A stretch of DNA of 64,000 bases from Setoptus koraiensis (lineage: Eukaryota > Arthropoda). Shown piece by piece: positions 47,346-57,649 of the stretch. Location: assembly GCA_048013815.1 (NCBI GenBank), contig CM106586.1, positions 13,020,001 to 13,084,000 of the forward strand, written 5' to 3'. A program made the translations under genes and the position numbers. The notes beneath the pieces were generated by a model, which saw only the letters and a program-made list of their open reading frames with translations, was not told the DNA's origin and did no database searches. Each line of letters starts with the position of its first letter. Within the stretch, counting starts at the first letter, position 1.

Positions 47346-48614
47346 GGTTTTTGGTAATGATTATGACGATGGCAAAATCAATTAGATAGTTATTGCTATT
47401 CGTTGTGGGTGGACGCTGTTGTCTGTTGCTATTACAACGATCGCTAAATGTCAGCCGTTAGCATAAATTTCTCAACAGAAGTGGGATAGTGTGCTTTTTC
47501 TCTGGCGAGAAACCGAGCGCTCAACTTGAAAATACATTTTTTTCAAAAATTTTTTTTTTATATGAGCACGGGCATTTGAGTGCGCATAGATCGCTGAAAT
47601 TTATGGCCTTCGGAACTCGTGTATTATTGCCGAATGCTCTATGTGCTGATGACATTCTAGAAAACACTGCGCATATAATGGACAAAACTGGATGATCTCC
47701 CTCCTTCGAATGGGCGACGCAAAATCTGTCGGAATCTCCATCTCTCTGTTGCCAATATTGTCTACTCTTATTGGTACCGTTTCATTTACGAAAAAACGAC
47801 TCATTCCCCATCATTTTTATGTTGAAAATTATCTGCTCGTGTAACATTAGTAAAACGCTGGCGCGTGTTACACACTACATTTTATAGAGATGCTGGCATC
47901 TCCAACAATTCAGATCCTTCAGGATCTAGCTCTTTCGAAGTTGCTTATCTGTAAACATACAGTTGATTTCTGCCGGTTCTGTTGAAAACGAAGATGGTGT
48001 TTTCGCGCAAATTCTGCTGCTATTTCAAAACAACTAAAATAGTATCCAAATATATATGTATATACACTAATCTCAGGTCAATCACCGCAGCACTTTCAAG
48101 TTGATGTGATTTTGAGTTCCCCAATGACAACTCGTGTTAGTGATTGTACATCTCGATTCGACTCAACAGCCAAGACCTCCGCGTGAACTCGAGCAGTCTC
48201 AATGGAGAATAACTAGCTGCCTGTTGTAACCAGAAGCGATCATTCCAATTTTCAACTTATCTTCAAGAAATGTAGAGGAATTCCACCTACTTCGACCATT
48301 GTTCATAAGAATATCTATGCAAACAACACAGTCATGCGAGACGTACGCTAAGCTGATTTGGGTCATAGACATAAGATTACCTCCTGTTACACCGTTGAGT
48401 TATATTTATAATTTTGATGAGAAACAAGTCGGCTCGGCTAGCACGTGCAAATTTGTATATTGGCTCGTATTGGTCGAGATGCGGTTGATTGTGGAGATAG
48501 ATCGATGGATGGTTAGCAACACCAGGTGGCACTTGTGATTATAGTCAAGAGGATTTATTAACGAAGTAATATTAAAAAAGATTCGTTGTAACTGTGTCGA
48601 ATATGGACCTAGCG
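47346..48614. other. intergenic region of the RNF185-like array
   Basis: No gene recognised. The 5' flank 47495-47570 (TTCTCTGGCGAGAAACCGAGCGCTCAACTTGAA) has relatives at about 53715-53760 and 56175-56215, so flanks were duplicated along with the genes. Confidence 0.45.
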
Positions 48615-49457
48615 TCATGGGTGTGTATGATGGCAGTTTTGGACAGACAAGGAACGCGTAAGAGTTATTTTATCTCTTGGGTCTTGCCTATTTATATTAT
48701 CTTCACCTTGGCCGTAAACAGGAATTACTTTATCTTTACTTATGGCTGCCTTACACACTGGACAGGAACGATTTTGTGCGCCGGCAGCCGCTGGATACAG
48801 CCATTTACTTAAACAGGGCCAACAAAATAGATGACCACACATGCTAACAACGGCATCTTTGGCAACATCAAGGCAAATATTACATTCGAATCCTCCGGTG
48901 TTTTTATTTGATTCATCGCTGGTGGCATTGGCCGATGTTGAGGGTTGTTGGATTGGCCGTTGCTGTCGCTCCTCTAGTAGCTGCTCATATTTTTGTTGTA
49001 ATTCCTCATATCGTTCCTGTTGTATTTGTTGTTCGTGTGAGTGTCGATATCGCTCTCGCCGGATCTCCATAAACAGAGTGTGTTGTAATTCGCGGCATTC
49101 TTCCAGCTGTTCTTCCAACTGTTGATTGCGATCGGATTCTCGCTGCAGTTTTTTATGTTTCTTTTGGTGTCGCCCTCGCCACTCTAGCACCTGTTGTTTT
49201 AGGTCTTGCTGTTTGTGGGGGTCTCGTCGTTGTTGTAGCTGTTTCGCTAACAGTTGATACTGTTCCTCAAGCAGTTGATAGGCTTCTTGTTCTTGCAGCA
49301 GTTGTTTGTTATGATCTCGCCGTATGTTTCGTCGCAGATTTTTCTGTTGCTTTCGCTGTTGCACTAGCTCCTGTTGCAGATCTTGTATTATCTCTTCTTG
49401 TTGTTCAATCTGCTCTTGAAGCTGTTGTTGTCGCTGCCTGTTGGAATTACGATACAT
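48615..49457 (-). CDS. RNF5/RNF185-related RING protein, coiled coil, no membrane anchor (array gene 2)
   Basis: 280 codons from [12 protein letters not shown] (an upstream TTG is in frame but not needed). The long charged Gln/Arg-rich coiled coil (~residues 5-185) shares [16 protein letters not shown] with array gene 1. The RING (~residues 205-250) is [20 protein letters not shown] … CWPC … CPVC, then [15 protein letters not shown]. Where RNF185 continues DPREKTPPRPQGQR, this protein reads [15 protein letters not shown] and stops without the GFGDGGF block or any hydrophobic tail, so it should be soluble or tethered through partners. Confidence 0.83.
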   Translation of the reverse strand: MYRNSNRQRQQQLQEQIEQQEEIIQDLQQELVQQRKQQKNLRRNIRRDHNKQLLQEQEAYQLLEEQYQLLAKQLQQRRDPHKQQDLKQQVLEWRGRHQKKHKKLQRESDRNQQLEEQLEECRELQHTLFMEIRRERYRHSHEQQIQQERYEELQQKYEQLLEERQQRPIQQPSTSANATSDESNKNTGGFECNICLDVAKDAVVSMCGHLFCWPCLSKWLYPAAAGAQNRSCPVCKAAISKDKVIPVYGQGEDNINRQDPRDKITLTRSLSVQNCHHTHP

Positions 49458-50291
49458 GGCGATTACGACATGCAATCAGATAGTCTTGCTGATGATTATT
49501 ATTATAAATATCAGCCGTAATATTGGTCGCTGCTGCCACTTGTATCTGTTGCTGTGATTGGTGATCGATGATTGGCTCGTCTAATATTTTTCTTTCTTGA
49601 CCGGAGAAAATAATTGTCACCAATTTATCTTGTCTTTTTACAATGTACATCAACGGCAATATTGTGACCAAAAATACGTTATCGAGATACACAGCAGTGA
49701 TATATCGAGTGCGTCTGCATTGGGCGCATCGGCTGCAAAGATAATGAGCCATCTCACTGAAAACACTAATTGACGTGGCCTTTGTGACATGACAATTTGT
49801 TCAGTCACCGGACTGCGCATGGACGATAAATCAAAAACAGAACCTCTTGTTAGTATCAACGTCATAGTATCGGCGTTCATGTTGGCGCGAAAAAATGCCA
49901 ATATAAGATCCCCATAAGATGCAGCCTTCGAAAGATAACATCACAGTGTTATTAAGTCGAGAATATTGTTTGAAAAACACGCGCCCATGCGACAGAAACA
50001 CTTGTCAGGGTTATAAAACGACAGGTTAGTTTTATTTCGAATTTATTGATGCACAAACTTTGTCAGTGTCCAGTGATCATCGAACAGTGTTTGCTGGCAA
50101 TAAAGTAGAAACCAACTGTACATATAGCTGATTCGAACATGCAAACCGAATGTAGGGGTGCCGATTCCTACAATCAGCTCTTGCAATCGGAGTGGCCGCT
50201 AATAATCACGAGAATAGATGAAATGGTTTTCTTCGGATTAACCACTTGTGACATAGAAACTTTACTCCATCATGAATACAATTTATTTTCG

Positions 50292-51173
50292 CTAATCCCC
50301 ACATAGAGGTACAAATATTTTGTGGAGACTCGTTCTACTACTTGTGCTGGTAGGACGATGCTCGATACAGGACGTGCCGTCGCCAATAACACCTATACTG
50401 CTCTCATGACGAGCAGCTAATCGTTGTAGTTGTTGAAGTTGTTGCTGTAGATCTTGTGCGAGCTGCCTCTGTTGCTGTAACTGTTGCTGTAAATCTTGTC
50501 CGAGCTGCCTCTGTTGCTGAAACTGTTGCTGTAAATCTTGCCCTAACTGCTTCTGTTGTTTTAGCTGTTGCTGAAAATCTTGTCCTAGCTGCTTCTGTTG
50601 TTGTAGCTGGTGCTGTAGTTGGTAGAAGAGAGTTTTTTCGCGTCGAAGCTGTTCTGGCGGTTTAGTTTGTTGTAGCTGTTGTTGCAATTGTTTGACTAAA
50701 AGTTCCTCAGTAGATAGTCGCTGTTGTAACAGGTCATACCGCGCTCGCTCTAGCTGTAGCTTTTGTTCTAGATCGTGTTGTCGCAGTCGTTGCCATTTGC
50801 TGCAGTCATCTAAATCTAGATCGCCTATATCTATGAGAAATGCTTCATCTTCACTTAATTGTGTCTTACATACTGGACAAGAACTTTTTTGTGTGCCATG
50901 AGTCGTCAATAACAGATCATTTATACAGAGGCCACAAAATAGGTGACCACACATGGTAATAACGGCATCTCTGGCAGTGTCGTGGCATACATTACATTGG
51001 AACGGTCGAGTAGCCGAAATCGGCTCGTCACTGCTGCCCTTTGTCGAGCTTTGTGTTTCTTCGACTGGCTTCTGTTGTGGCTGTTGCTGTTGTTGTGGCT
51101 GTTGCTGTTGTTGCGGTTGCTGCTGTTGTTGTGGTTGCTGCTGTTGTTGTCGCTTTTTGTTTTTACGTGCCAT
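50292..51173 (-). CDS. RNF5/RNF185-related RING protein with permuted order: RING then coiled coil (array gene 3)
   Basis: 293 codons from MARKNKKRQQQQQ. The order is reversed relative to array genes 1 and 2: polyGln/Pro (QQQQQP repeated), then RING at ~residues 64-110 (CNVCHDTARDAVITMCGHLF, CGLC, CPVC), then a C-terminal coiled coil (~135-265). The latter contains tandem 14-residue repeats of the type QQQKQLGQDLQQQL, encoded by a 42 bp DNA repeat at ~50430-50620. The third/fourth ligand region CGLC departs from CWPC but keeps both Cys. There is no membrane anchor. The leader just before the ATG (CAGTTACTCATTAGC) resembles that of array gene 4. Confidence 0.82.
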   Translation of the reverse strand: MARKNKKRQQQQQPQQQQQPQQQQQPQQQQQPQQKPVEETQSSTKGSSDEPISATRPFQCNVCHDTARDAVITMCGHLFCGLCINDLLLTTHGTQKSSCPVCKTQLSEDEAFLIDIGDLDLDDCSKWQRLRQHDLEQKLQLERARYDLLQQRLSTEELLVKQLQQQLQQTKPPEQLRREKTLFYQLQHQLQQQKQLGQDFQQQLKQQKQLGQDLQQQFQQQRQLGQDLQQQLQQQRQLAQDLQQQLQQLQRLAARHESSIGVIGDGTSCIEHRPTSTSSRTSLHKIFVPLCGD

Positions 51174-52317
51174 GCTAATGAGTAACTGCACGATTAGTTA
51201 GATGATGGATTTCTATTGTCGCCTATTATTATTGTTGTCGGTATTGTGGTGCTATGGACCTGTCGGAGTCACAAACACTGAAACATACTCCACTATCACC
51301 CCCTTTTTCGAGTTTTGATACAATTTTTCTTGACTCGAGGAAGCGAACAAAATCAAAAATTAGATCCAACACCAATTTATTCTGTTTTTTTTTTGCAATA
51401 TGTCGACGACTGTACTTTACAGTGACCAAGGAAGGATTATTGTCTGTAACAGATCTAGATAGATTATAGTGTCAACAGCGGCGTATATTAGTCCCCTGCA
51501 ACGATGATAAAGACTGATGAAATTATAAAAACATTTCGCAACGTGAACTCGTGGATATAATAATAATCTTTTATAAAAATCAGTGATGTGCACTGCGGGA
51601 GAGAGATTGAGAGAGGCCAAACAGAACGTATGATGGGGTTCCCATAGCAGTTCGTGGCATCTAGGCTCCAAAAAACTCCATATACCTTAGAAAAAACTCA
51701 AATTCTTGTGTTAAATACCACAGTTGTTAGAATACACCATATACGACACATATTGTAACGGCCTTGAGAGTAATCTGATGGCGGTGGTTGCTTCATGGCG
51801 TGATTCGCAAGGAGAACAGAACAAAATGATGTGAAAGATAGATAAGAGGGGCGATGGAGACAGTAGCATGTGCTACTGTCTTGCATATCTTTAGGAAACG
51901 TCTTATTCTAAAATTTACACAGTGATTATCATTGCTTGAATACAATACAAAAATATTAATAGGATAAAAAGAAAAGTTATCATTCTTCACCAATCCAGTT
52001 TCTGAGTTTGTTTAAAGTTCCGGCGTACTCCGCCTCAATATGCAGAAAAAACACCGGTGAAGGTTATGCAATATGTCACTCTTGATGTAAATTTATTGAT
52101 GCACAAACTGTGCTAGCGATCATTGAACACTCCTCATGATTAATTAAAATTCTTAATAATAAGATAGAAACGTACTCCACCCGATGTAGACGAGCATCAA
52201 TTATCACATCCGAACGTTTTGGCGTAAATTCTTCGGTCGGTTCTCACATTAACGGTGGTTGTAAGTAATCCTTTGCAAATAAATTTCTGGGCTGATGATG
52301 GGTCATTGGAATAATGT
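51174..52317. other. intergenic region of the RNF185-like array
   Basis: No gene recognised. Block 52085-52310 (TTTATTGATGCACAAACT…, CGATCATTGAACA…, TTCTTCGGTCGGTTCTCACATT) is related to 50040-50180 and 56365-56580, the equivalent flanks of other array genes. Confidence 0.45.
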
Positions 52318-52743
52318 TCATCTAAACAAACTTGGCTTATACTCGTTATACTCGTGACTCATCAGTAATATTATGGATTTTACAGATTCATCATTCATAT
52401 AAGCAAAAATGGCAAATCCTAGAAGCAGATATAATTTCCAAGGTGCAAATATTTTTCTAATAACTTTTCCAATAAAACCAAAGAATTTTCCAATATAACT
52501 TCCACCACCGTTTCGTTGAGAGCTATGGTCATCTGTCCAATAATCATCAGTCCAATACTCATCAGGGTAGGGGTATGGATCATACATGGGCGCTGCATTT
52601 TGGCGCTCTCGCATCAAATCATCTAGGAGCCGTTCTTCTTCTAGCTGTTTTAGCTGCTCTAGCATCTTATCTATTAGGAAATGATTTTCTTCTTGTAGTT
52701 GTGCATGTTCTTGGATCGTGCATTTGCCGACACGTCGAGACAT
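52318..52743 (-). CDS. RING-less array paralogue with membrane anchor (array gene 4)
   Basis: 141 codons from MSRRVGKCTIQEH. A short coiled coil (residues ~15-50) is followed by an acidic/aromatic stretch with two DDYWTD-type units, then GGGSYIGKFFGFIGKVIRKIF and a hydrophobic segment, KLYLLLGFAIFAYM. The last matches the anchor of array genes 1 and 6 ([25 protein letters not shown]). There is no RING at all. Flanking DNA and the ATG leader show it belongs to the same array. It may be a membrane adaptor or a competitor of its RING-bearing neighbours; that is inference. Confidence 0.7.
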   Translation of the reverse strand: MSRRVGKCTIQEHAQLQEENHFLIDKMLEQLKQLEEERLLDDLMRERQNAAPMYDPYPYPDEYWTDDYWTDDHSSQRNGGGSYIGKFFGFIGKVIRKIFAPWKLYLLLGFAIFAYMNDESVKSIILLMSHEYNEYKPSLFR

Positions 52744-53048
52744 GGTGATGAGCAACTGCAATCAGATTCCGAATCCGTTAATGATGGTGATGAATATTCC
52801 TAATATCAGATGTGATAATATTGTTGGTTAATAGTGACGGTTGTTATCAGTGCCGATATGTTTTGCTGTGACTTGTATCGTTAACCGCTGACAAATATCT
52901 ATATTATATTATAACAAATAAGCAGACATTATAATTACATATTTAAACGTGAGCAGATTTTCAATGGCAAAGAATCGGGCGATGAAATTGAGATTTAATT
53001 CGGGAGACAATGATATACTGCGCTCGATCACATTGGGTATTCAAGAGA
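52744..53048. other. 5' flank of array gene 4
   Basis: No gene seen. The block ends at the 8 bp target-site duplication of the adjacent MITE. Confidence 0.4.
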
Positions 53049-53056
53049 TTCACGAT

Positions 53057-53516
53057 TAAAGATGGGGCAAATTTGTAGTTTGCACATGCAAAAATTTTCT
53101 GTGCCGATTTGCAAAATGTGCAAAGATGTAATTTTTTTTTTTGCATGTGCAAATTGCAGCAAATGTGCAAACCATTTGCACACATTTGCACATTTGCACG
53201 TGCAAATGTGTGCAAATTGTGCACATTTGCAGTGGACTATGTGCAAATTTACAAATTTTCAGGTGCAAATTTACAATTTGCACGTGCAAATTCTGCTGCA
53301 AGCGGACAGAATACCGAAACCCAAAATATAACTGCGACTGAAATTTGCACATGCAAGTTACAGTTTGCACATGCAAAGTGCAAATGTGTATGTGCAAATG
53401 ATTTGCACATTTGCTGCAATTTGCACATGCAAAAAAAAAAATTACATCTTTGCACATTTTGCAAATCGGCACAGAAAATTTTTGCATGTGCAAACTACAA
53501 ATTTGCCCCATCTTTA
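53057..53516. mobile_element. 460 bp MITE with 8 bp target-site duplication (hAT-like)
   Basis: Terminal inverted repeats of about 125 bp, nearly perfect, begin TAAAGATGGGGCAAATTTG at 53057 and end with its complement at 53516. The flanking TTCACGAT occurs at 53049-53056 and 53517-53524, an 8 bp target-site duplication as made by hAT-type transposases. There is no coding capacity. Both arms and the core are packed with TTTGCACATGCAAA-type palindromes. High arm identity and an exact duplication indicate a young insertion. Frames read across it are artefacts. Confidence 0.88.
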
Positions 53517-53524
53517 TTCACGAT

Positions 53525-54249
53525 CAAGACCGAGATCGGGCTCAGCTAATAATTGGGGCTCTATTGGGATAGCAATGAAATCACACAGGCAGGTTCCTCT
53601 CAGTCGACATGCAGCACTCTGCTTCGAGTGCTTGATACTTCAACGGCTTTAGATGCAGTTGCCGTCTCGACTATGGCGCCAATGATCGTGCTCGATATGA
53701 ACGAGAGCGACGTCACGTGCTTCTTCTCGTCGAGAAACCGGGCGCTGAACTTGAATTCTTGAATTTTTTATTTTTTTGCTCTCATGAAATATCAGATCTA
53801 TTTTCGCTTTCATGCAATATTATTGAGCGGAAATAATCCGTATAGCATTGATTGAGACCAACTACTGTGACTCCACAAGACTGGAAGCAAGCGCTCCAAC
53901 GGTTTTGATGAACAGAGACTCAAAGCTTTCGGTTTCGAACGACATCAAACTGGCTTCTATTTCCACAGATCTCCACGAGACAATGTTGCTAATACGATTC
54001 TCTGAAAGGATACCTGTTGACATCCAAATGAGGTGGCTCGAGCGGTAGAGAGGCAATATCTGCCAGCAGATACATCGATAGATCATAAATTATCAATGTC
54101 TACATTTGAAAAGGAAGTAGGCTTTAGTTACTTCCTTCATGTTATGTCGCGAGATGGCCTAGGCGCAGTCAGTTTTTCTACTGTTGAACAACTTGTAGAT
54201 TCATGTTCTTGAGACAACACTCACAAGTTGTCTGTGGCATTTATTCTCA
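53525..54249. other. intergenic region of the RNF185-like array
   Basis: Contains the array-flank motif CTTCTCGTCGAGAAACCGGGCGC (split CTTCTCGTCGAG, AAACCGGGCGC) near 53720. No gene recognised. Confidence 0.4.
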
Positions 54250-54500
54250 AAATATAATACAAATGTGTGCAGCGGTCACGAGATGCATTACATATTTTAA
54301 ACGCACTCCAACTTAGGAGCCTCCAATATTCCGATGATCCTGCCCAACAGATGCTAAAATATAGTGGAGAAACGTTCCTAGACCGAATGACAAGCCCAAA
54401 CCTCCACATTCTATTCAGACAACCACTGTCAACATCACCGAAGGTCTATCCTCTATCGCAGCTATTCTCTACCACCTTTGATCAACCGGGGCTGCCACCA
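54250..54500 (-). pseudogene. relic of an RNF185-like C-terminus
   Basis: Minus-strand sequence here aligns with the post-RING region of array gene 6 (56938-57110). The same order of segments is recognisable (…ACCGAATGACA…, …CCAAACAGAGGCTAT… versus CCCAACAGATGCTAA, …CACCAAAGGT…), but the frame is shifted and broken. It suggests the ancestral C-terminal block of array gene 5 decayed in place after the gene adopted a new 3' end upstream of it. Confidence 0.55.
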
Positions 54501-54579
54501 CTCCAAATCATCACGATCAGCATGAAGAGTCAAGAAAACCCGAAAAAAGGGAGCAATCCAAAATATCAACCAAGTTGCT

Positions 54580-55176
54580 CTAATCAAACGTGCAACTGAA
54601 AAGCATATACGATATCATAATAATATATAATAACATGGTAATAACAAAAATAATTAGACCATAATCTCCATTATTCTGGCACAAATGATTAAGATCGGCT
54701 CCCGATGCTAGCCTATTGTCACCGTCCATATCGGAAGGCTCAATCCTTTGGCCTGGAGGTCGGGGAGGTAATTTATCTCTAGGGTCCTGCCTATTTGTAT
54801 CATCTCCACCCCGACCATATATAGGAATCACTTTATCTCTACTTATTGCTGCCTTACATACTGGACAAGAGCGATTTTGAGTGCCATCAGCCGTTGATAA
54901 CCATTGATGTAAACAGGGCCAACAAAATAGATGACCACACATGCTAACAACGGCATCTTTGGCTGTGTCAAGGCAAATATTACATTCGAACACTTGATTA
55001 TCTGGACTTGGTTCATCATTGCTGGCTTTCGTTGAGCTGGATGTTTCTTGGAGTCGCTGTTGGAGTTGTTTTCTTGACTGTTGGTTGCATCCTCTCTTTT
55101 GTTTAAGTTGATTATTAAGTTTTTGCCATCGCTTCCGCCGTTGTGGCTGTGATGACCCCACTCCTGCATTATCCAT
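54580..55176 (-). CDS. RNF5/RNF185-related RING protein, replaced C-terminus (array gene 5)
   Basis: 198 codons. A basic Gln-rich N-terminus ([20 protein letters not shown]) leads to the RING (~residues 69-115): [33 protein letters not shown], then [19 protein letters not shown] and LPPRPPGQR as in RNF185. After that the family's GFGDGGF block is missing, and a different 24-residue hydrophobic anchor ([20 protein letters not shown]) ends the protein. 54743-55062 is base-for-base identical to 57143-57462 in array gene 6, including synonymous sites. Confidence 0.85.
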   Translation of the reverse strand: MDNAGVGSSQPQRRKRWQKLNNQLKQKRGCNQQSRKQLQQRLQETSSSTKASNDEPSPDNQVFECNICLDTAKDAVVSMCGHLFCWPCLHQWLSTADGTQNRSCPVCKAAISRDKVIPIYGRGGDDTNRQDPRDKLPPRPPGQRIEPSDMDGDNRLASGADLNHLCQNNGDYGLIIFVITMLLYIIMISYMLFSCTFD

Positions 55177-55199
55177 TCTGCGTGTTAATTATTGTTGTC

Positions 55200-56877
55200 G
55201 TTGCTGCCGAACTCATCGCTGGCATCTATTGCTGTTGCTAACAAAAACACCTATTCGACCAACCAACCGCTAACCCTCTTTATATGCTTTCTTTTATTTC
55301 CGAACCCACAACTCACTCGGATAAAAAAGAGCTGTAGCTACCACCGATTTTTTCTGTGCTTCACGGTGGCCAACAAATCACTACCTTGAAAAAGATCACG
55401 ATAATAGTGTTGGGGGAAAATGGATCCCACGCATTGGAAACCGGGAGATGTCTCCTGGGTAGAAATTTCATGCTTGGACATCCCATTTCTCCCAGTCTCC
55501 CGTGGGGCCTCCCGTTGTCCTATTTTCTTCCAGTCTCCCGCGCGCTCTTGTACAGGATGAAAATAAAAACATAAACATAAAATAGACAAAAAATGACATG
55601 AATACAGACACAAAAAATATCCAGTATTGAAGAGACACGCCGTAAAAATCGACCTATAGACAATCTATTTACACAAAGTTCCCACCAAACTGCAAACTTT
55701 TTTTCTGAGTGACTTTCTATGCACACGGCAGGTAGCTTTTCTTCCAGAGAATATTAGTCAGAGGTAAGGGTTGGCAAGGATTCCATCATTACGCGCCATG
55801 ATAAGTTTGGATACATTTCCATTGGCAAAGAACCACTTTCGCTGAATTTTGACGGGAGAATCAGTTTTGCATTGAAAATTCTACTTTTAATTATGTCTAT
55901 AGCGCTGCATACAATCATGGAATCTTTGCCAACATTATGCGAAGATACCTGGTTCAACGGAAATTCTTTTTCCGACCATCACTTTATCTACCGATTAACC
56001 ATACGGTAGATACGAATAACACTAACTGAGTCTTCGAAGAGTTTTCCCAGCACCTGATTGGGTACGTTAGTTGATACGTCAAAACATGTTGAAAGACGAT
56101 TGAACAATCAATCAGATAATGGTGATGATTCTGTCTCTCACGATCGCAAAAATAAATTTACTAATCGCGTTGTGCTTTTTTCTCTAGCGAGAAAACGAGC
56201 TCCCAACTTGAAAGAAACTTCTCTACAAAACTGTTCAAAACTCATAGATTCATGTTCGGAACGCATCACTCAATAGCATTTATTTACAAAATATAGTCCA
56301 CACATCTGTAAAGGTTATATCATGAAGTACATATTTGATGTTCAAATTATGAACTGAGATTGACTATACACAAACTATCCTAGTGATCATCAAACTTTCT
56401 TTTTGTCATATAATTCCATCACCATTATAAACCAACTCTACTCAAGTGAGGGTTCAGACGAGCATCGATTCTCACATGCGGACTAAATGTGTCAGTGTCT
56501 ATTAGTTCTTTCGATTGGAATCGAAAATGATACTTCATAAATAGATTGGTGGCGTGGTGGTCATTGAAGTAGCCTCAGTCCTGTTTTTAGATTCATAATG
56601 TGAGTTACTTGTCCCCATGATCGATATAAATTATATACAAATTCTCTCGCCGCCCTCCTTTAGAATCGTTCGATATGATTTGTTTTGATGCCACTAGTTT
56701 GTATAAAATATAGTTGATATGCATGGAGATTTTACAGTGTCATCTAGGTACACCTTTTTTCTCATACTAGATACGTGCACCTGTCATAACATGGGCATGC
56801 ACAATTCTTGCATAGTCAATGGATGTGCCTGCATATTGTACAGTATATGTGACAATTTAATGTATCTTATGATATCA
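55200..56877. other. intergenic region of the RNF185-like array
   Basis: No gene recognised. Blocks at 56175-56260 and 56365-56580 are diverged copies of flanks elsewhere in the array. 55380-55560 has GGGAGACTGG/CCAGTCTCCC complementary motifs, a weak local inverted repeat. Confidence 0.4.
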
Positions 56878-57495
56878 TCAAAATATCATAAGAAGCCATG
56901 TGATAAAGGCGAATCCTAATAACAGAAAAAAATGCTCCCTCCAAAAGTCACCGTCGCGGGGACTTCTAAGATTACTGTAATCTTGCCAAACAGAGGCTAT
57001 AGGTGCAAATATGTTGTGAGGGAAAGTTCCTATACCGAATGACATGTGAAAGCCTCCATCACCGAACCCGAAAAACGGTCCACCGTTGACACCACCAAAG
57101 GTTCCCCACGGCCCATTATAGCCGCCCATATCGGGAGGCTCAGTCCTTTGGCCTGGAGGTCGGGGAGGTAATTTATCTCTAGGGTCCTGCCTATTTGTAT
57201 CATCTCCACCCCGACCATATATAGGAATCACTTTATCTCTACTTATTGCTGCCTTACATACTGGACAAGAGCGATTTTGAGTGCCATCAGCCGTTGATAA
57301 CCATTGATGTAAACAGGGCCAACAAAATAGATGACCACACATGCTAACAACGGCATCTTTGGCTGTGTCAAGGCAAATATTACATTCGAACACTTGATTA
57401 TCTGGACTTGGTTCATCATTGCTGGCTTTCGTTGAGCTGGATGTTTCTTGGAGTCGCTGTTGCTGATCATCCGTCTTCTTTGAATCTATTCGCAA
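56878..57495 (-). CDS. RNF185: RNF185/RNF5 orthologue-like ER E3 ligase (array gene 6, canonical)
   Basis: About 205 codons. It follows human RNF185 along its length: [68 protein letters not shown], then the diagnostic [18 protein letters not shown] and a C-terminal anchor ([17 protein letters not shown]). The family is an ER-anchored E3 in ER-associated degradation. The open frame begins at a TTG; no ATG is in frame upstream, so the true start probably lies in another exon (possible acceptor GCGAATAG near 57490). The N-terminal [18 protein letters not shown] is shared with array gene 5. It is probably the founder of the array. Confidence 0.88.
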   Translation of the reverse strand: MRIDSKKTDDQQQRLQETSSSTKASNDEPSPDNQVFECNICLDTAKDAVVSMCGHLFCWPCLHQWLSTADGTQNRSCPVCKAAISRDKVIPIYGRGGDDTNRQDPRDKLPPRPPGQRTEPPDMGGYNGPWGTFGGVNGGPFFGFGDGGFHMSFGIGTFPHNIFAPIASVWQDYSNLRSPRDGDFWREHFFLLLGFAFITWLLMIF

Positions 57496-57649
57496 TTGTA
57501 GTCGTTCATAAAGGTTGTTTGTTATGTAATGTTCATGTATTTATATATTTATATATATATGTGTATGGATATCATAAAGAAAAGAGAGAATTAAAGATAA
57601 AATTTCATGATTAAATACTTTGTTAATGTGTACGAGAAATAGATTAGCT

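Noticed and set aside
53056-53549. Cys/His/Ala-rich frames on both strands that look like metal-binding proteins
   Set aside because: They are translations of the TTTGCACATGCAAA repeats of the MITE, symmetrical on both strands because the element is an inverted repeat.
54017-54090. tRNA-like A-box sequence (GGTGGCTCGAGCGGTAGAG)
   Set aside because: No matching B box, no acceptor-stem pairing and no anticodon arm could be found downstream.
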